A stretch of 64,000 bases of DNA from an uncultured Methylocystaceae bacterium (GTDB lineage: Bacteria > Pseudomonadota > Alphaproteobacteria > Rhizobiales > Beijerinckiaceae), in contig CALMZV010000100.1 in NCBI GenBank assembly GCA_937870755.1, positions 1-64,000 of the forward strand. Direction: 5' to 3'. The notes below the pieces were generated by a model. It did not search any database. It saw only the letters and a list, made by a program, of their open reading frames with translations, and was not told the origin of the DNA. A program made the translations under genes and the position numbers. This document shows positions 45,378 to 54,106 of this stretch, piece after piece. Each line of letters opens with the position of its first letter. Position 1 is the stretch's first letter.

Positions 45378-45389
45378 GGGGACTTCTCC
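45375..45389 (-). promoter_or_regulatory. infC ribosome binding site with rare ATT start codon
   Basis: On the minus strand GGAGAAG (45389-45383) is followed by five bases and ATT (45377-45375). A non-AUG start on infC is discriminated against by IF-3 itself, which forms the well-known negative feedback in E. coli. The binding site is near-ideal, which compensates for the weak start. Confidence 0.8.
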
Positions 45390-45533
45390 ATCTTGTTGCG
45401 GGGCGAGCGCCGCATGCGCCCGGACGGCCGGCGTGGGCATGCGACATCGCGCCCGGCGGCTTTCGCCGCCAGAGCGCGGAATGTCAAGATGTTGGCAGCG
45501 CCCGGCGAAGTCAACCTGAGGCCGGCTGCGACA

Positions 45534-46736
45534 TCAAGGCCGCGTCAGGCCCAGGGCCGCCTCATAGAGGGCGAGCGTGCGGGCGCACATGCGCTCGATC
45601 GAGAAATTGCGCCGCACGTGGTTGCGGGCCGCCGCCGCCAGTTCGTCGCGGGCGGCCGCGCCGAGGTCGAGCGCCTCGCCGATCGCAGCCGCCAGCGCCG
45701 CCGCGTCGCCGGGGGGGGTGCGCCAGCCGGTGCGCTCGCGCGGACTGCAATCGGGCGGGGCGGCGATCGTCTCGCGCGCCGCGCCGTGGTCGGCCACCAC
45801 CACGGCCGCGCCCATGGCCTGCGCCTCGACCGCCGTGCGGCCGAACGCCTCCGGCTCGAGGGAGGGCGCGACCACGACGGCGGCGGCCAGATAGGCGGCC
45901 GGCATGTCCGTGCAATGCCCGACGCGCTTGACCAGTTCGCCAACGCCGGCGGCCTGCGCCGCCTTGTCGATCTCGCGCCCGTAGGCGCCCCCGCCCTCGC
46001 CCGCCAGCACATAGACGAGATCGCCCCGGCCCTCGCCCTTCAGGCGCCCCGCCGCCTCCACCAGCACGCGATGGCCCTTTCGCCGCACGAGCCGGGCCGG
46101 CAGCAGCACGATCCGCTGGTCCGGGGCCACGCCCCATGCCTCGCGCAGCGCGCGCACCCGCTGCGGCCCGACCGCCTCGGGCGCGAAGGCCCGCAGGTCG
46201 ACCCCGCGCGGAATGGTGGCGATACGGCTGGCGGCCTCCGGGTGGCGCTCCGCGATGAGGCCCGCCGTGAAACGCGAATTGGCGATGACGATGTCGCCCT
46301 TCGCCATGATGGAATTGTAGCGGCGCTTGAACGGCGCCCCCTCCGAATAGGCGCTGTGCCAGGTGGTGATGAAGGGCGTCTTGGTCTGGCGGGTGGCGGC
46401 ATAGGCGACCCAGGCCGGCGCGCGCGAGCGCGCATGAACGATGTCCACCCGTTCGCGCAGGATGAGCGCCGCGAGTTTTCCCACGTTCGCCGCCATCGCC
46501 AGCGGGTTTTTCGCGGCGGCCGGAAAGGACAGGAATTCGCCGCCCAGCGCCTGCAACTCGCCGACGAGGCGGCCGCCCTCGGCCGCCACCAGCGCACGCG
46601 CGCCGGCGCCGGCCAGCGCCTCGGCGATTTCGAGCGTCGTGCGCTCCACGCCGCCGGAGTCGAGCCGGGGCGCGATCTGCAATATGGTCCGGCCGGCGAT
46701 GGGGCGATCGTGGGCGGACAAGGCGGCTGCGTTCAT
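45534..46736 (-). CDS. Glycosyltransferase, GT4-type
   Basis: A 400-residue GT-B glycosyltransferase. The N-terminal acceptor domain has QIAPRLDSGGVERTTLEIAEAL; the C-terminal nucleotide-sugar domain has LLPARLVRRKGHRVLVEAAGRL and the E-x7-E motif in EPEAFGRTAVEAQAMG. It likely transfers a hexose from an activated donor in the cytoplasm to a lipid-linked or exopolysaccharide acceptor. Starts at 46736; a C8 run is at 45711-45718 inside the gene. It is divergent from the alpha/beta hydrolase and has ugd, which makes UDP-glucuronate, a few kb away. Confidence 0.92.
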   Translation of the reverse strand: MNAAALSAHDRPIAGRTILQIAPRLDSGGVERTTLEIAEALAGAGARALVAAEGGRLVGELQALGGEFLSFPAAAKNPLAMAANVGKLAALILRERVDIVHARSRAPAWVAYAATRQTKTPFITTWHSAYSEGAPFKRRYNSIMAKGDIVIANSRFTAGLIAERHPEAASRIATIPRGVDLRAFAPEAVGPQRVRALREAWGVAPDQRIVLLPARLVRRKGHRVLVEAAGRLKGEGRGDLVYVLAGEGGGAYGREIDKAAQAAGVGELVKRVGHCTDMPAAYLAAAVVVAPSLEPEAFGRTAVEAQAMGAAVVVADHGAARETIAAPPDCSPRERTGWRTPPGDAAALAAAIGEALDLGAAARDELAAAARNHVRRNFSIERMCARTLALYEAALGLTRP

Positions 46737-46785
46737 CGGCCCATTCTAGCCCGCGACCTTTCCCGGATGGTTAAGAGGACATGAA

Positions 46786-47589
46786 ATGAACAACGAAAAC
46801 GCCGACCGCCCGCCCCTCTGGCTGACGGTGGGAACGGGCGCGGCGGCGCGGCGCATCGCCTACCGGCGACTGGCCGGGCGCGGCGCGGGCGCCGAACGGC
46901 CGGGGATCGTGTGGCTCGGCGGCTTCAAGTCCGACATGAAGGGGACGAAGGCGGTCGCGCTCGAGGAATACGCCCGCGCCGCCGGCCGCGCCTTCCTGCG
47001 GTTCGATTATTCGGGCCACGGCGAATCGGAGGGCGATTTCCGCGACGGGACCATCGGCGGCTGGCTGGAGGAAAGCCTGGCCATCGTGCGCGCGCAGACC
47101 GAGGGCCCGCAGGTTTTCGTCGGCTCCTCGATGGGCGGGTGGCTGGCGCTGCTGGCGGCGCGCGCGCTGGCGGCGACCGGCGAGACAGGGCGGATCGCCG
47201 GCATGGTCCTGATCGCGCCGGCGGTCGATTTCACCGACGAACTGATGTGGAAGGAACTGCCCGAGGAGGGCCGGCGCGCACTCGAAAGCGAGGGCGTGTG
47301 GATGCGGCCCTCGCAATATTCGCCCGAACCCTATCCCATCACGCGCGCGCTGTTCGAGGAGGGCCGCAGCCATCTGCTGTTCCCGGCCGAAATCCGCAGC
47401 CACGGGCCGGCGCACATTCTCCAGGGGATGGAGGACCCGGACGTGCCGTGGCGCCATGCGCTGAGGCTGGTGGAACACATGCCGGCCGACCCCGTGGCGC
47501 TGACGCTGATCCGCGACGGCGACCATCGCCTGTCGCGGGAGGAGGACATCGCGCGGCTGATCGGCGCCGTCGACCAGATCGCCGGGTGA
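46786..47589 (+). CDS. Alpha/beta hydrolase
   Basis: A 267-residue serine hydrolase of the alpha/beta fold. The nucleophile elbow is GSSMGGW with Ser115; the strand leading in is QVFVGSSMGGWLALLAARAL; FDYSGHGESEGDF is the upstream oxyanion/turn region; His in GDHRLSREED completes the triad, with Asp in MEDPDVPW likely between. Substrate unknown: an ester or thioester is plausible given the acyl-CoA context. Start with AAGAGGA seven bases ahead. No signal peptide. Confidence 0.88.
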   Translation: MNNENADRPPLWLTVGTGAAARRIAYRRLAGRGAGAERPGIVWLGGFKSDMKGTKAVALEEYARAAGRAFLRFDYSGHGESEGDFRDGTIGGWLEESLAIVRAQTEGPQVFVGSSMGGWLALLAARALAATGETGRIAGMVLIAPAVDFTDELMWKELPEEGRRALESEGVWMRPSQYSPEPYPITRALFEEGRSHLLFPAEIRSHGPAHILQGMEDPDVPWRHALRLVEHMPADPVALTLIRDGDHRLSREEDIARLIGAVDQIAG

Positions 47590-47625
47590 AGGCGGCGTTT
47601 ACCATGTCGCGGCTAGATTGAGCGC

Positions 47626-48759
47626 ATGTCCGATCCGCGCAGCGCCACATGCAGGCGATGGCTGGCGGTCGCGCTCGGCGGCGCGCTCGCGCTGGCCGGG
47701 GCGGCCGCCGCCGCGCCGCGCGAACGCCCGACGGCGCTCTCCCTCCTGCCGGCGCGCGCGAAGGGGCCGGTCACGCTCGTCGTCTCGACCGACGCGCAAC
47801 GCCTGACGGTCTACGACGGCGAGGAAGCCGTCGGCGGCACGACCGTTTCGACCGGCGTCGCCGACCACCCCACGCCGCATGGCGTGTTCTCGATCATCGA
47901 CAAGCGGCGCTATCACGAGTCCAACATCTATTCCGCCGCGCCCATGCCCTACATGCAGCGCCTCACCTGGTCGGGCATCGCGCTGCACGAGGGGCGCGTG
48001 ACCGGCGCGCCGGCCTCGCACGGATGCATTCGCCTGCCGGGCGATTTCGCGCGCGCGCTGTTTTCCTTCACGCGCGAGGGCGCGCGCGTGGTGATCGCGC
48101 GCGAGGACGCGTGGCCGACGCGCCTCCATGGCGCCATCCCGTTCCTGAAAGCGCCGGCGCCGACCGGCGCCCTGCCCGAAGCGCCGGTTTCGCTGCCCGG
48201 CGAAATCGAGCCCACGGCGGCAAGCGTTCTGTCGCGCCCGCCCGCCCCGCAGGACATCGCCACGCGCGCGCCGGTCGCCATTCTTGTCAATCGCAAGGCC
48301 GGCAAGATTTACGTGCGGCGCGCATTCACGCCGCTGTTCGAGGCGCCGATCGCGATTGCGGACCGCGAGCGGCCGCTCGGCCTGCATCTTCTCACCGCGC
48401 AGGCGGGCGCGGGCGGCGCCCTCGCGTGGAGCGCGCTCGGCGCGACCGGCGCGCCGCGCGTCGCGACGCCCGGCTTCTCCACGGTCGGCCGGCTGGGCGT
48501 CGCCGACATCATGGTGGACGATGCGCGGCCGAGAAAGCGCGCGCGCGCACGTGCGGACGAGTCGATGGTTTCGCTCGCGCCGCCGCCGCCGCCCGAACCT
48601 TCCGCGCAGGAGGCGCTCGGTCGTCTCTCGCTGGCGCCGGGCGTGGCCGCGCGCATCGCCGCCTTGATCGGGACGGGCGCCACGATCATTCTGTCGGACG
48701 AGGGCGCGCGCGGGCGCGAGACGTGGAACGGCACGAATTTCATCGCGCTGTCGGAATAG
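47626..48759 (+). CDS. L,D-transpeptidase (YkuD), exported
   Basis: A 377-residue protein with a short signal peptide (LAVALGGALALAGAAAAAP) and a YkuD domain at about residues 45-165; the catalytic motif is SHGCIRLP with Cys134. It would form 3-3 crosslinks or link proteins to peptidoglycan in the periplasm. Residues 200-300 contain a related degenerate segment (ILVNRKAGKIYVRRAFTPLFEAPI), followed by a Pro-rich tail; the same two-part form is common in Rhizobiales. It follows the alpha/beta hydrolase by 36 bp. Confidence 0.93.
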   Translation: MSDPRSATCRRWLAVALGGALALAGAAAAAPRERPTALSLLPARAKGPVTLVVSTDAQRLTVYDGEEAVGGTTVSTGVADHPTPHGVFSIIDKRRYHESNIYSAAPMPYMQRLTWSGIALHEGRVTGAPASHGCIRLPGDFARALFSFTREGARVVIAREDAWPTRLHGAIPFLKAPAPTGALPEAPVSLPGEIEPTAASVLSRPPAPQDIATRAPVAILVNRKAGKIYVRRAFTPLFEAPIAIADRERPLGLHLLTAQAGAGGALAWSALGATGAPRVATPGFSTVGRLGVADIMVDDARPRKRARARADESMVSLAPPPPPEPSAQEALGRLSLAPGVAARIAALIGTGATIILSDEGARGRETWNGTNFIALSE

Positions 48760-48774
48760 ATTTGCGGGGCGGTC

Positions 48775-50019
48775 ATGGGGCTTTCCAACCTGCGCGTGGA
48801 TGGCGCGCGCCTGTGGGACGCGTTGATGGAGATGGCGCGGATCGGCGCGACGCCGAAGGGCGGCGTGAAGCGTCTGGCGCTGACCGATCTCGACCGCGCC
48901 GCGCGCGATCTGTTCGCGCGCTGGTGCGCGGATGCGGGGCTGACGCTTTCGATCGATGCGATGGGGAACATGTTCGCGCGACGCGCGGGCGCGGACGAAA
49001 CGCTCGCGCCGGTCGTGATCGGCAGCCATCTCGACACGCAGCCGACCGGCGGCAAGTTCGACGGCGCGCTCGGCGTGATCGGCGCGCTGGAGGTCGCGCG
49101 CTCGCTCAACGATCTCAACATCCGCACGCGCCGGCCGATCGAGATCGTCAACTGGACGAACGAGGAAGGCTCGCGCTTTGCGCCGGCGATGGTTTCTTCC
49201 GCCGTGTTCGCGGGGCTGATGTCGCTGGAGGAAGCCCGCGCCAGAGAGGATTTCGACGGCGTCGCGCTCGGCGCGGAACTCGGCCGCATCGGCTATGCGG
49301 GCGCAGCGCCCGTAGGCGGCCGGCCGTTCCACGCGCTGTTCGAACTGCATATCGAACAGGGGCCGATTCTGGAGGCCGAGAACGTCGACATCGGAATCGT
49401 CACGCACGGCCAGGGCATGAAATGGTACGAGATCGCGTTCGACGGGTTCGAGGCGCATGCGGGCTCGACGCCGATGGCGCGCCGGCGCGACGCGCTGGTC
49501 GCCGCCGCGCGGACGATCGAACGCGTGCGCGAGATCGCGCTGACGGAGGCGCCGCTCGGCGTGGGCACGACGGGCGTGATCGCGATCGAGCCGGGATCGC
49601 GCAACGTGATCCCCGGTCGCGCGTTCATGACTTGCGAATTCCGCCATCCGACGGAAGCCGCGCTCGCGCGGATGGACGCGGCGCTCGCCACCGCCGTCGC
49701 GCAGATCGCGGCGCAGGAGAAGGTTTCCGCGAAACTGGACCACGTGTTCGATTGCGCGCCGACGACCTTCGACGCCGATTGCGTGGCGATGGCGCGGCGG
49801 GCGGCGCGCAGTCTCGGCCTTTCCCATCGCGACATCGTGTCCGGCGCGGGGCACGACGCCTGCAACATCGCGCGCGTGGCGCCGACCGCGATGATCTTTT
49901 GCCCGTGCGTGGACGGGGTGAGCCACAACGAGGCCGAGGACATCAAGCCGAAATGGGCCGAGGACGGCGCGAACGTGCTGCTGCGCGCGGCGCTGGAGGC
50001 CGCCGAGATCGTCGCCTGA
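48775..50019 (+). CDS. M20-family Zn-dependent amidohydrolase
   Basis: A 414-residue enzyme of the allantoate amidohydrolase/N-carbamoyl-L-amino acid hydrolase group. Metal-binding segments: VIGSHLDTQPTGGKFDGALG (His, Asp), WTNEEGSRF (Glu-Glu), HIEQGPILE and SGAGHDACNIARVAPTAMIFCP with a catalytic His, and VSHNEAED. A dimerisation domain lies in between. It should hydrolyse an N-carbamoyl or ureido substrate, for example in purine or pyrimidine catabolism. It lies 15 bp after the L,D-transpeptidase, so transcription may be shared, but the functions are unrelated. Confidence 0.9.
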   Translation: MGLSNLRVDGARLWDALMEMARIGATPKGGVKRLALTDLDRAARDLFARWCADAGLTLSIDAMGNMFARRAGADETLAPVVIGSHLDTQPTGGKFDGALGVIGALEVARSLNDLNIRTRRPIEIVNWTNEEGSRFAPAMVSSAVFAGLMSLEEARAREDFDGVALGAELGRIGYAGAAPVGGRPFHALFELHIEQGPILEAENVDIGIVTHGQGMKWYEIAFDGFEAHAGSTPMARRRDALVAAARTIERVREIALTEAPLGVGTTGVIAIEPGSRNVIPGRAFMTCEFRHPTEAALARMDAALATAVAQIAAQEKVSAKLDHVFDCAPTTFDADCVAMARRAARSLGLSHRDIVSGAGHDACNIARVAPTAMIFCPCVDGVSHNEAEDIKPKWAEDGANVLLRAALEAAEIVA

Positions 50020-50092
50020 GCGGCTGCTTGCGGCCGAGGCCTGCGCCGTATAGGTTCCGCGCCGCCCGAGGCGGGCGAATGAGGGACGCAAC

Positions 50093-51394
50093 GTGCATAT
50101 CGCGATGATCGGCTCGGGCTATGTCGGGCTGGTGTCCGGCGTGTGTTTCGCCGATTTCGGCCACGACGTCGTCTGCATCGACAAGGACGCGGACAAGATC
50201 GCGCAGCTGCGCGCGGGCCGCATGCCGATATTCGAGCCGGGGCTGAAGGAAATCGTCGAGAAAAACGTGCGCGAGGGCCGCCTGTCGTTTTCGACAGACA
50301 TCGCAGCCGGCGTCGCGGCGGCGCAGGCGGTGTTCATCGCGGTCGGCACGCCCTCGCGGCGCGGCGACGGCTATGCCGATCTGTCCTTCGTCTACGCGGC
50401 GGCGCGCGAGATCGCCGAACACGTGCGCGACGGAACGGTGGTCGTCACCAAATCGACGGTGCCGGTCGGCGCGGGCGACGAGGTGGAGCGCATCGTCCGC
50501 GCGGCGCGGCCGGGGGCGAACATTCCCGTCGTCTCCAATCCGGAATTCCTGCGCGAGGGCGCGGCGATCGCCGACTTCAAACATCCCGACCGCATTGTCA
50601 TCGGCACCGACGACGCGCGCGCGCGCGAGGCGATGCAGGAAGTCTACCGCCCGCTCCATCTCAACAACCATCCGCTGCTGTTCACCTCGCGCCGCACGGC
50701 CGAACTGATCAAATACGCCGCCAACGCGTTTCTCGCGACCAAGATCTCGTTCATCAACGAAATGGCCGACCTGTGCGAGGCCACCGGCGCGAACGTGCAG
50801 GACGTCGCGCGCGGCATCGGCCTCGACAATCGCATCGGCCGCAAGTTCCTGCACGCGGGGCCGGGCTATGGCGGCTCGTGTTTTCCCAAGGACACGCTGG
50901 CGCTGGTCAAGACCGGCCACGACGCCGGCAGCCCGCTGCGGATCGTCGAGACGGTGATCGCCGTCAACGACCAGCGCAAACGCGCGATGGCGCGCAAGGT
51001 GATCGCGGCCTGCGGCGGAAACGTGCGCGGCAAGACGATCGCGCTGCTCGGCCTGACGTTCAAGCCCAACACCGACGACATGCGCGACGCGCCCTCGCTC
51101 GCGCTCGTGCCCGCGCTGCAGGACGCCGGCGCCAAAGTGCGCGCCTACGACCCGGAGGGCATGGCGCAGGCGGCGAGCCTGCTGGACAATGTGGAGTTCG
51201 CCGAAAGCGCCTACGCCTGCCTGAAGGGCGCGGACGCGCTGGTGCTCGTGACGGAGTGGGATGCGTTCCGCGCGCTCGACCTCGACAAGGTGAAGGCGCT
51301 TCTGAACGCGCCCGTCGTGGTGGACCTGCGCAATGTCTATGCGCCCGCCGAAATGGACAAGCGCGGCTTTTGCTATTTCAGCGTCGGGCGCTGA
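50093..51394 (+). CDS. ugd: UDP-glucose 6-dehydrogenase
   Basis: A 433-residue enzyme oxidising UDP-glucose to UDP-glucuronate with two NAD+. The NAD-binding motif GSGYVGLVSGVCFADFGHDV is at the N-terminus; TKSTVPVGAGDEV, FLREGAAI, KYAANAFLATKISFINE and the catalytic Cys263 in GYGGSCFPKDTLAL follow, then GLTFKPNTDDMRDAPSL in the UDP-binding domain. Start GTG at 50093 after AGGGA. UDP-glucuronate feeds capsule or exopolysaccharide, consistent with the glycosyltransferase at 45.5 kb. Confidence 0.97.
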   Translation: MHIAMIGSGYVGLVSGVCFADFGHDVVCIDKDADKIAQLRAGRMPIFEPGLKEIVEKNVREGRLSFSTDIAAGVAAAQAVFIAVGTPSRRGDGYADLSFVYAAAREIAEHVRDGTVVVTKSTVPVGAGDEVERIVRAARPGANIPVVSNPEFLREGAAIADFKHPDRIVIGTDDARAREAMQEVYRPLHLNNHPLLFTSRRTAELIKYAANAFLATKISFINEMADLCEATGANVQDVARGIGLDNRIGRKFLHAGPGYGGSCFPKDTLALVKTGHDAGSPLRIVETVIAVNDQRKRAMARKVIAACGGNVRGKTIALLGLTFKPNTDDMRDAPSLALVPALQDAGAKVRAYDPEGMAQAASLLDNVEFAESAYACLKGADALVLVTEWDAFRALDLDKVKALLNAPVVVDLRNVYAPAEMDKRGFCYFSVGR

Positions 51395-51422
51395 AACCTC
51401 ACGCCCGACGCCAGTTGCGCGG

Positions 51423-52631
51423 CTACTTGCTCGCGGCGTGCATTTCGCCGGCTTCCACCAGGCGGATCGGCTCCCACGTCTTGCCGTCGAATCGCGAGAT
51501 TTGCAGTTTCTTGTACGGCGAATAATCGCCCGGCGAGATGCTGAGCGTGACGCCCGGCACGTTGAGCGGCAACTGGATGTCCTTGAGACTGGTGACGACC
51601 TTCATCAGATTCTCGCGCGTGAGATCGTCGCCGCAGCGCTTGAGAACGAGTTCCGTCATCCAGGCCATGTTGTAGCCGGTCGAGTTGGACCCGTCGTTGG
51701 GGTCGGCGTTGTTGTTCCATTCCTTCATGAAGGCGAGATAGTCCTGCACGTCCTTGTCATTGGCCCAGCGCGGGTCGGCCGGAATTTTCGACGCGATGGC
51801 GGTGACGAGACCGACGGCGTTCTCGAGTCCCGCCGGCGCCAGAGACGTCTTGATGGAACTCGCCACGGCCACGATGTAGTGCAGCGGCTTCCACCCCATT
51901 TCCGCGGCCTTGCGGATCGACTGGGCGGCGAATTTCGGCGTCGTCATATTGAAGAACACGTCCGCGCCCGAAGCCTTCAGCGCCACCATCTGAGAGTCGA
52001 TCGTGGGATCGGTGACCTCGTAGGAAACTTCCTTGACGATCAGCGAGACCTTGTCGCCGAGACCTTCCTTGAAGCCGCGCACATAGTCCTTACCGGCGTC
52101 GTCGTTCTGATGCAGGATGGCGATCTTGGCGTTCGGCTTCTCCTGCAGAATGTATTTCGCCGCGATCCGCCCTTCCATCGTGTAGGAGGCGTAGAGCGGG
52201 ACCGTGTAGGGATAGTTCTTCGGATCGTTCCATTTGTCGGCGCCGGTCGACAGGAAGAGGTGGGGCACTTTCTTCTGGTTCAGGTATTTGTGGATCGCGG
52301 TGTTGGTCGCCGTGCCGAGCGAGCCCATGTTGGCGAAAATCTCGTCGTTCTCGACCAGTTTGCGCGTCTGTTCGACCGTCTTGGGCGGCGAATAGGCGTC
52401 GTCGTAGGAAATGAAATTGATCTTGCGGCCGTTGACGCCGCCCTTCGAATTCAGGCGATTGAAATAGGCGGTCTCGGTCTTGCCGGCCGCGCCGTAGGCG
52501 GACGCCGGGCCGCTGTAGGGCATCGTCTGGCCGATCTTGATTTCCGTCTTCGTGACGCCGGTCGTCGTTTGGGCGTGGGCGAGGCCGCCGGCGAGCGTGG
52601 CCAAAGCGAATGCAAGCAGATGCGTTTTCAT
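51423..52631 (-). CDS. Branched-chain amino acid-type substrate-binding protein (copy A)
   Basis: A 402-residue periplasmic binding protein (LivJ-like). Signal peptide MKTHLLAFALATLAGGLAHA; mature N-terminus has TKTEIKIGQTMPYSGPASAYG, then GGVNGRKINFISYDDAYSPPKTVEQTRKLVE, KVPHLFLSTGADKW and MEGRIAAKYIL, the two-lobed type I fold. GGGAGG precedes the ATG. It is a close paralogue of the gene at 52830 (about 70 percent identical by eye). No permease or ATPase is nearby, so it is an orphan SBP. The ligand may be a branched amino acid or aromatic or short fatty acid rather than leucine. Confidence 0.93.
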   Translation of the reverse strand: MKTHLLAFALATLAGGLAHAQTTTGVTKTEIKIGQTMPYSGPASAYGAAGKTETAYFNRLNSKGGVNGRKINFISYDDAYSPPKTVEQTRKLVENDEIFANMGSLGTATNTAIHKYLNQKKVPHLFLSTGADKWNDPKNYPYTVPLYASYTMEGRIAAKYILQEKPNAKIAILHQNDDAGKDYVRGFKEGLGDKVSLIVKEVSYEVTDPTIDSQMVALKASGADVFFNMTTPKFAAQSIRKAAEMGWKPLHYIVAVASSIKTSLAPAGLENAVGLVTAIASKIPADPRWANDKDVQDYLAFMKEWNNNADPNDGSNSTGYNMAWMTELVLKRCGDDLTRENLMKVVTSLKDIQLPLNVPGVTLSISPGDYSPYKKLQISRFDGKTWEPIRLVEAGEMHAASK

Positions 52632-52782
52632 GAACGTCCTCCCGTTGTGCGTTCTCGCGCGCGCGGCGTTCTGCGCCGTCTGACCGGGAGGCTAGGCTGA
52701 AAATCCGGACAGGGCCAGCGCCACCCATGCCCCTCGCGCATTGCTGCAAGCGCGAAGGGCGGCGCCGCCGGCCCGCATATGC

Positions 52783-52809
52783 AAAAGGCCGGCGAAAATC
52801 GCCGGCCTT
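52783..52809 (-). terminator. Intrinsic terminator between the two binding-protein genes
   Basis: An 11-bp perfect stem (AAGGCCGGCGA/TCGCCGGCCTT, 52785-52795 and 52799-52809, 3-base loop); on the minus strand it runs into TTTT. It lies 21 bp after the stop of copy B at 52830, so each binding-protein gene has its own transcript end and copy A has its own promoter. Confidence 0.8.
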
Positions 52810-52829
52810 CGCATGCGCGGAAAACGACC

Positions 52830-54035
52830 TCAGCCTTTGACGTCGGCGGAAATGACGCCGCCGAGCGGCTCCCACGTCTTGCCGTCGAACCGCATGATCT
52901 GCAGCTTGTCGTAGCCGGCGTAGTTGTCGGGCGTGATGGTGAGCGTGACGCCCGGCAGCGCGAGCGGCATCTGCACGTTCTTCAGGCTGGTGACGACCTT
53001 CATGAGGTTCTCGCGCGTGAGGTTGTTCCCGCACATCTCCAGCACCTTCACCGTCAGCCACGCCGACATGTAGCCCGTGCCGACGCTGCCGTCGTTGGGG
53101 TCGGCGCTCGGATTCCACTGCTTGTTGAAGGCGAGAAACTCCTTCATGTCCGGCGCGTCCGCCCAGCGCGGATCGGCCGGGATTTTCGTGGCGACGGCGG
53201 TGACGAGACCGATGGCGTTCTCGACGCCCGCCGGCTCCAGCACGGTCTTGATGGAGGACGACACGCTGACGATGTAATAGAGCGGCTTCCAGCCGAGTTC
53301 AGCCGCCTTGCGGATCGCCTGCGCGCCGAACTTCGGCGTCGACATGGCATAGAACACGTCGGCGCCGGATTGCTTGAGCGTGACCATCTGCGAGTCGATC
53401 GTGGGATCGGTCACCTCGTAGGACACCTCCTTCACGATCATGGAGGCGGCCTTGTCGCCCAGGCCTTCCTTGAAGCCCTTGACGTAGTCCTTACCCGAAT
53501 CGTCGTTCTGGTAGAGGATCGCGATCTTGCCGTTGGGCTTGGCCTGCAGGATGTATTTGCCGGCCACGCGCCCTTCCATCAGATAGTTCGGATAGAGCGG
53601 GATGGTATAGGGAAAATTCTTGGGGTCGTTCCACTTCGCCGCGCCGGTCGACACGAACAGATGCGGCATCTTCTTCTGGTTCATGTATTTGTGGATCGCC
53701 GTGTTGGTCGGCGTTCCGAGCGAGCCGAAATTGGCGAAAATCTCGTCCTGCTCGACCAGCTTGCGCGTCTGCTCGACCGTCTTGGGCGGCGAATAGGCGT
53801 CGTCGTAGGAAATGAAATTGATTTTGCGGCCGTTCACCCCGCCCTTGGCGTTGATCATGTTGTAATAGGCGGTCTCGGTCTTGCCCTGAATGCCGTAGGC
53901 CGACGCCGGGCCGCTATAAGGCATGGTGTTGCCGATCTTGATTTCCTTGTCGGTCACGCCCTGCGCATTCTGCGCCTGCGCGGCCATAGGCGCCGCCGCC
54001 AGTCCCAAGGCGAGCGCCAGAGTCGAAATTCGCAT
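52830..54035 (-). CDS. Branched-chain amino acid-type substrate-binding protein (copy B)
   Basis: A 401-residue paralogue of copy A with the same architecture: signal peptide (MRISTLALALGLAAAPMAAQA), TDKEIKIGNTMPYSGPASAYG, GGVNGRKINFISYDDAYSPPKTVEQTRKLVE and DPTIDSQMVTLKQSGADVFYAMSTPKFGAQ. Differences concentrate in the ligand-cleft residues and C-terminus, hinting at a changed ligand. GGGAGG is five bases before the ATG at 54035. The frame is open far upstream, but the signal peptide fixes the start. It lies next to the crotonase at 54107 in the acyl-CoA catabolism block. Confidence 0.93.
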   Translation of the reverse strand: MRISTLALALGLAAAPMAAQAQNAQGVTDKEIKIGNTMPYSGPASAYGIQGKTETAYYNMINAKGGVNGRKINFISYDDAYSPPKTVEQTRKLVEQDEIFANFGSLGTPTNTAIHKYMNQKKMPHLFVSTGAAKWNDPKNFPYTIPLYPNYLMEGRVAGKYILQAKPNGKIAILYQNDDSGKDYVKGFKEGLGDKAASMIVKEVSYEVTDPTIDSQMVTLKQSGADVFYAMSTPKFGAQAIRKAAELGWKPLYYIVSVSSSIKTVLEPAGVENAIGLVTAVATKIPADPRWADAPDMKEFLAFNKQWNPSADPNDGSVGTGYMSAWLTVKVLEMCGNNLTRENLMKVVTSLKNVQMPLALPGVTLTITPDNYAGYDKLQIMRFDGKTWEPLGGVISADVKG

Positions 54036-54106
54036 TGCATCCTCCCAAATGCGCCGCCGTTCGCCGCGGCTCCGCGTCTGCGCGGGCGGGGCTTTCGCCA
54101 CCCGCC

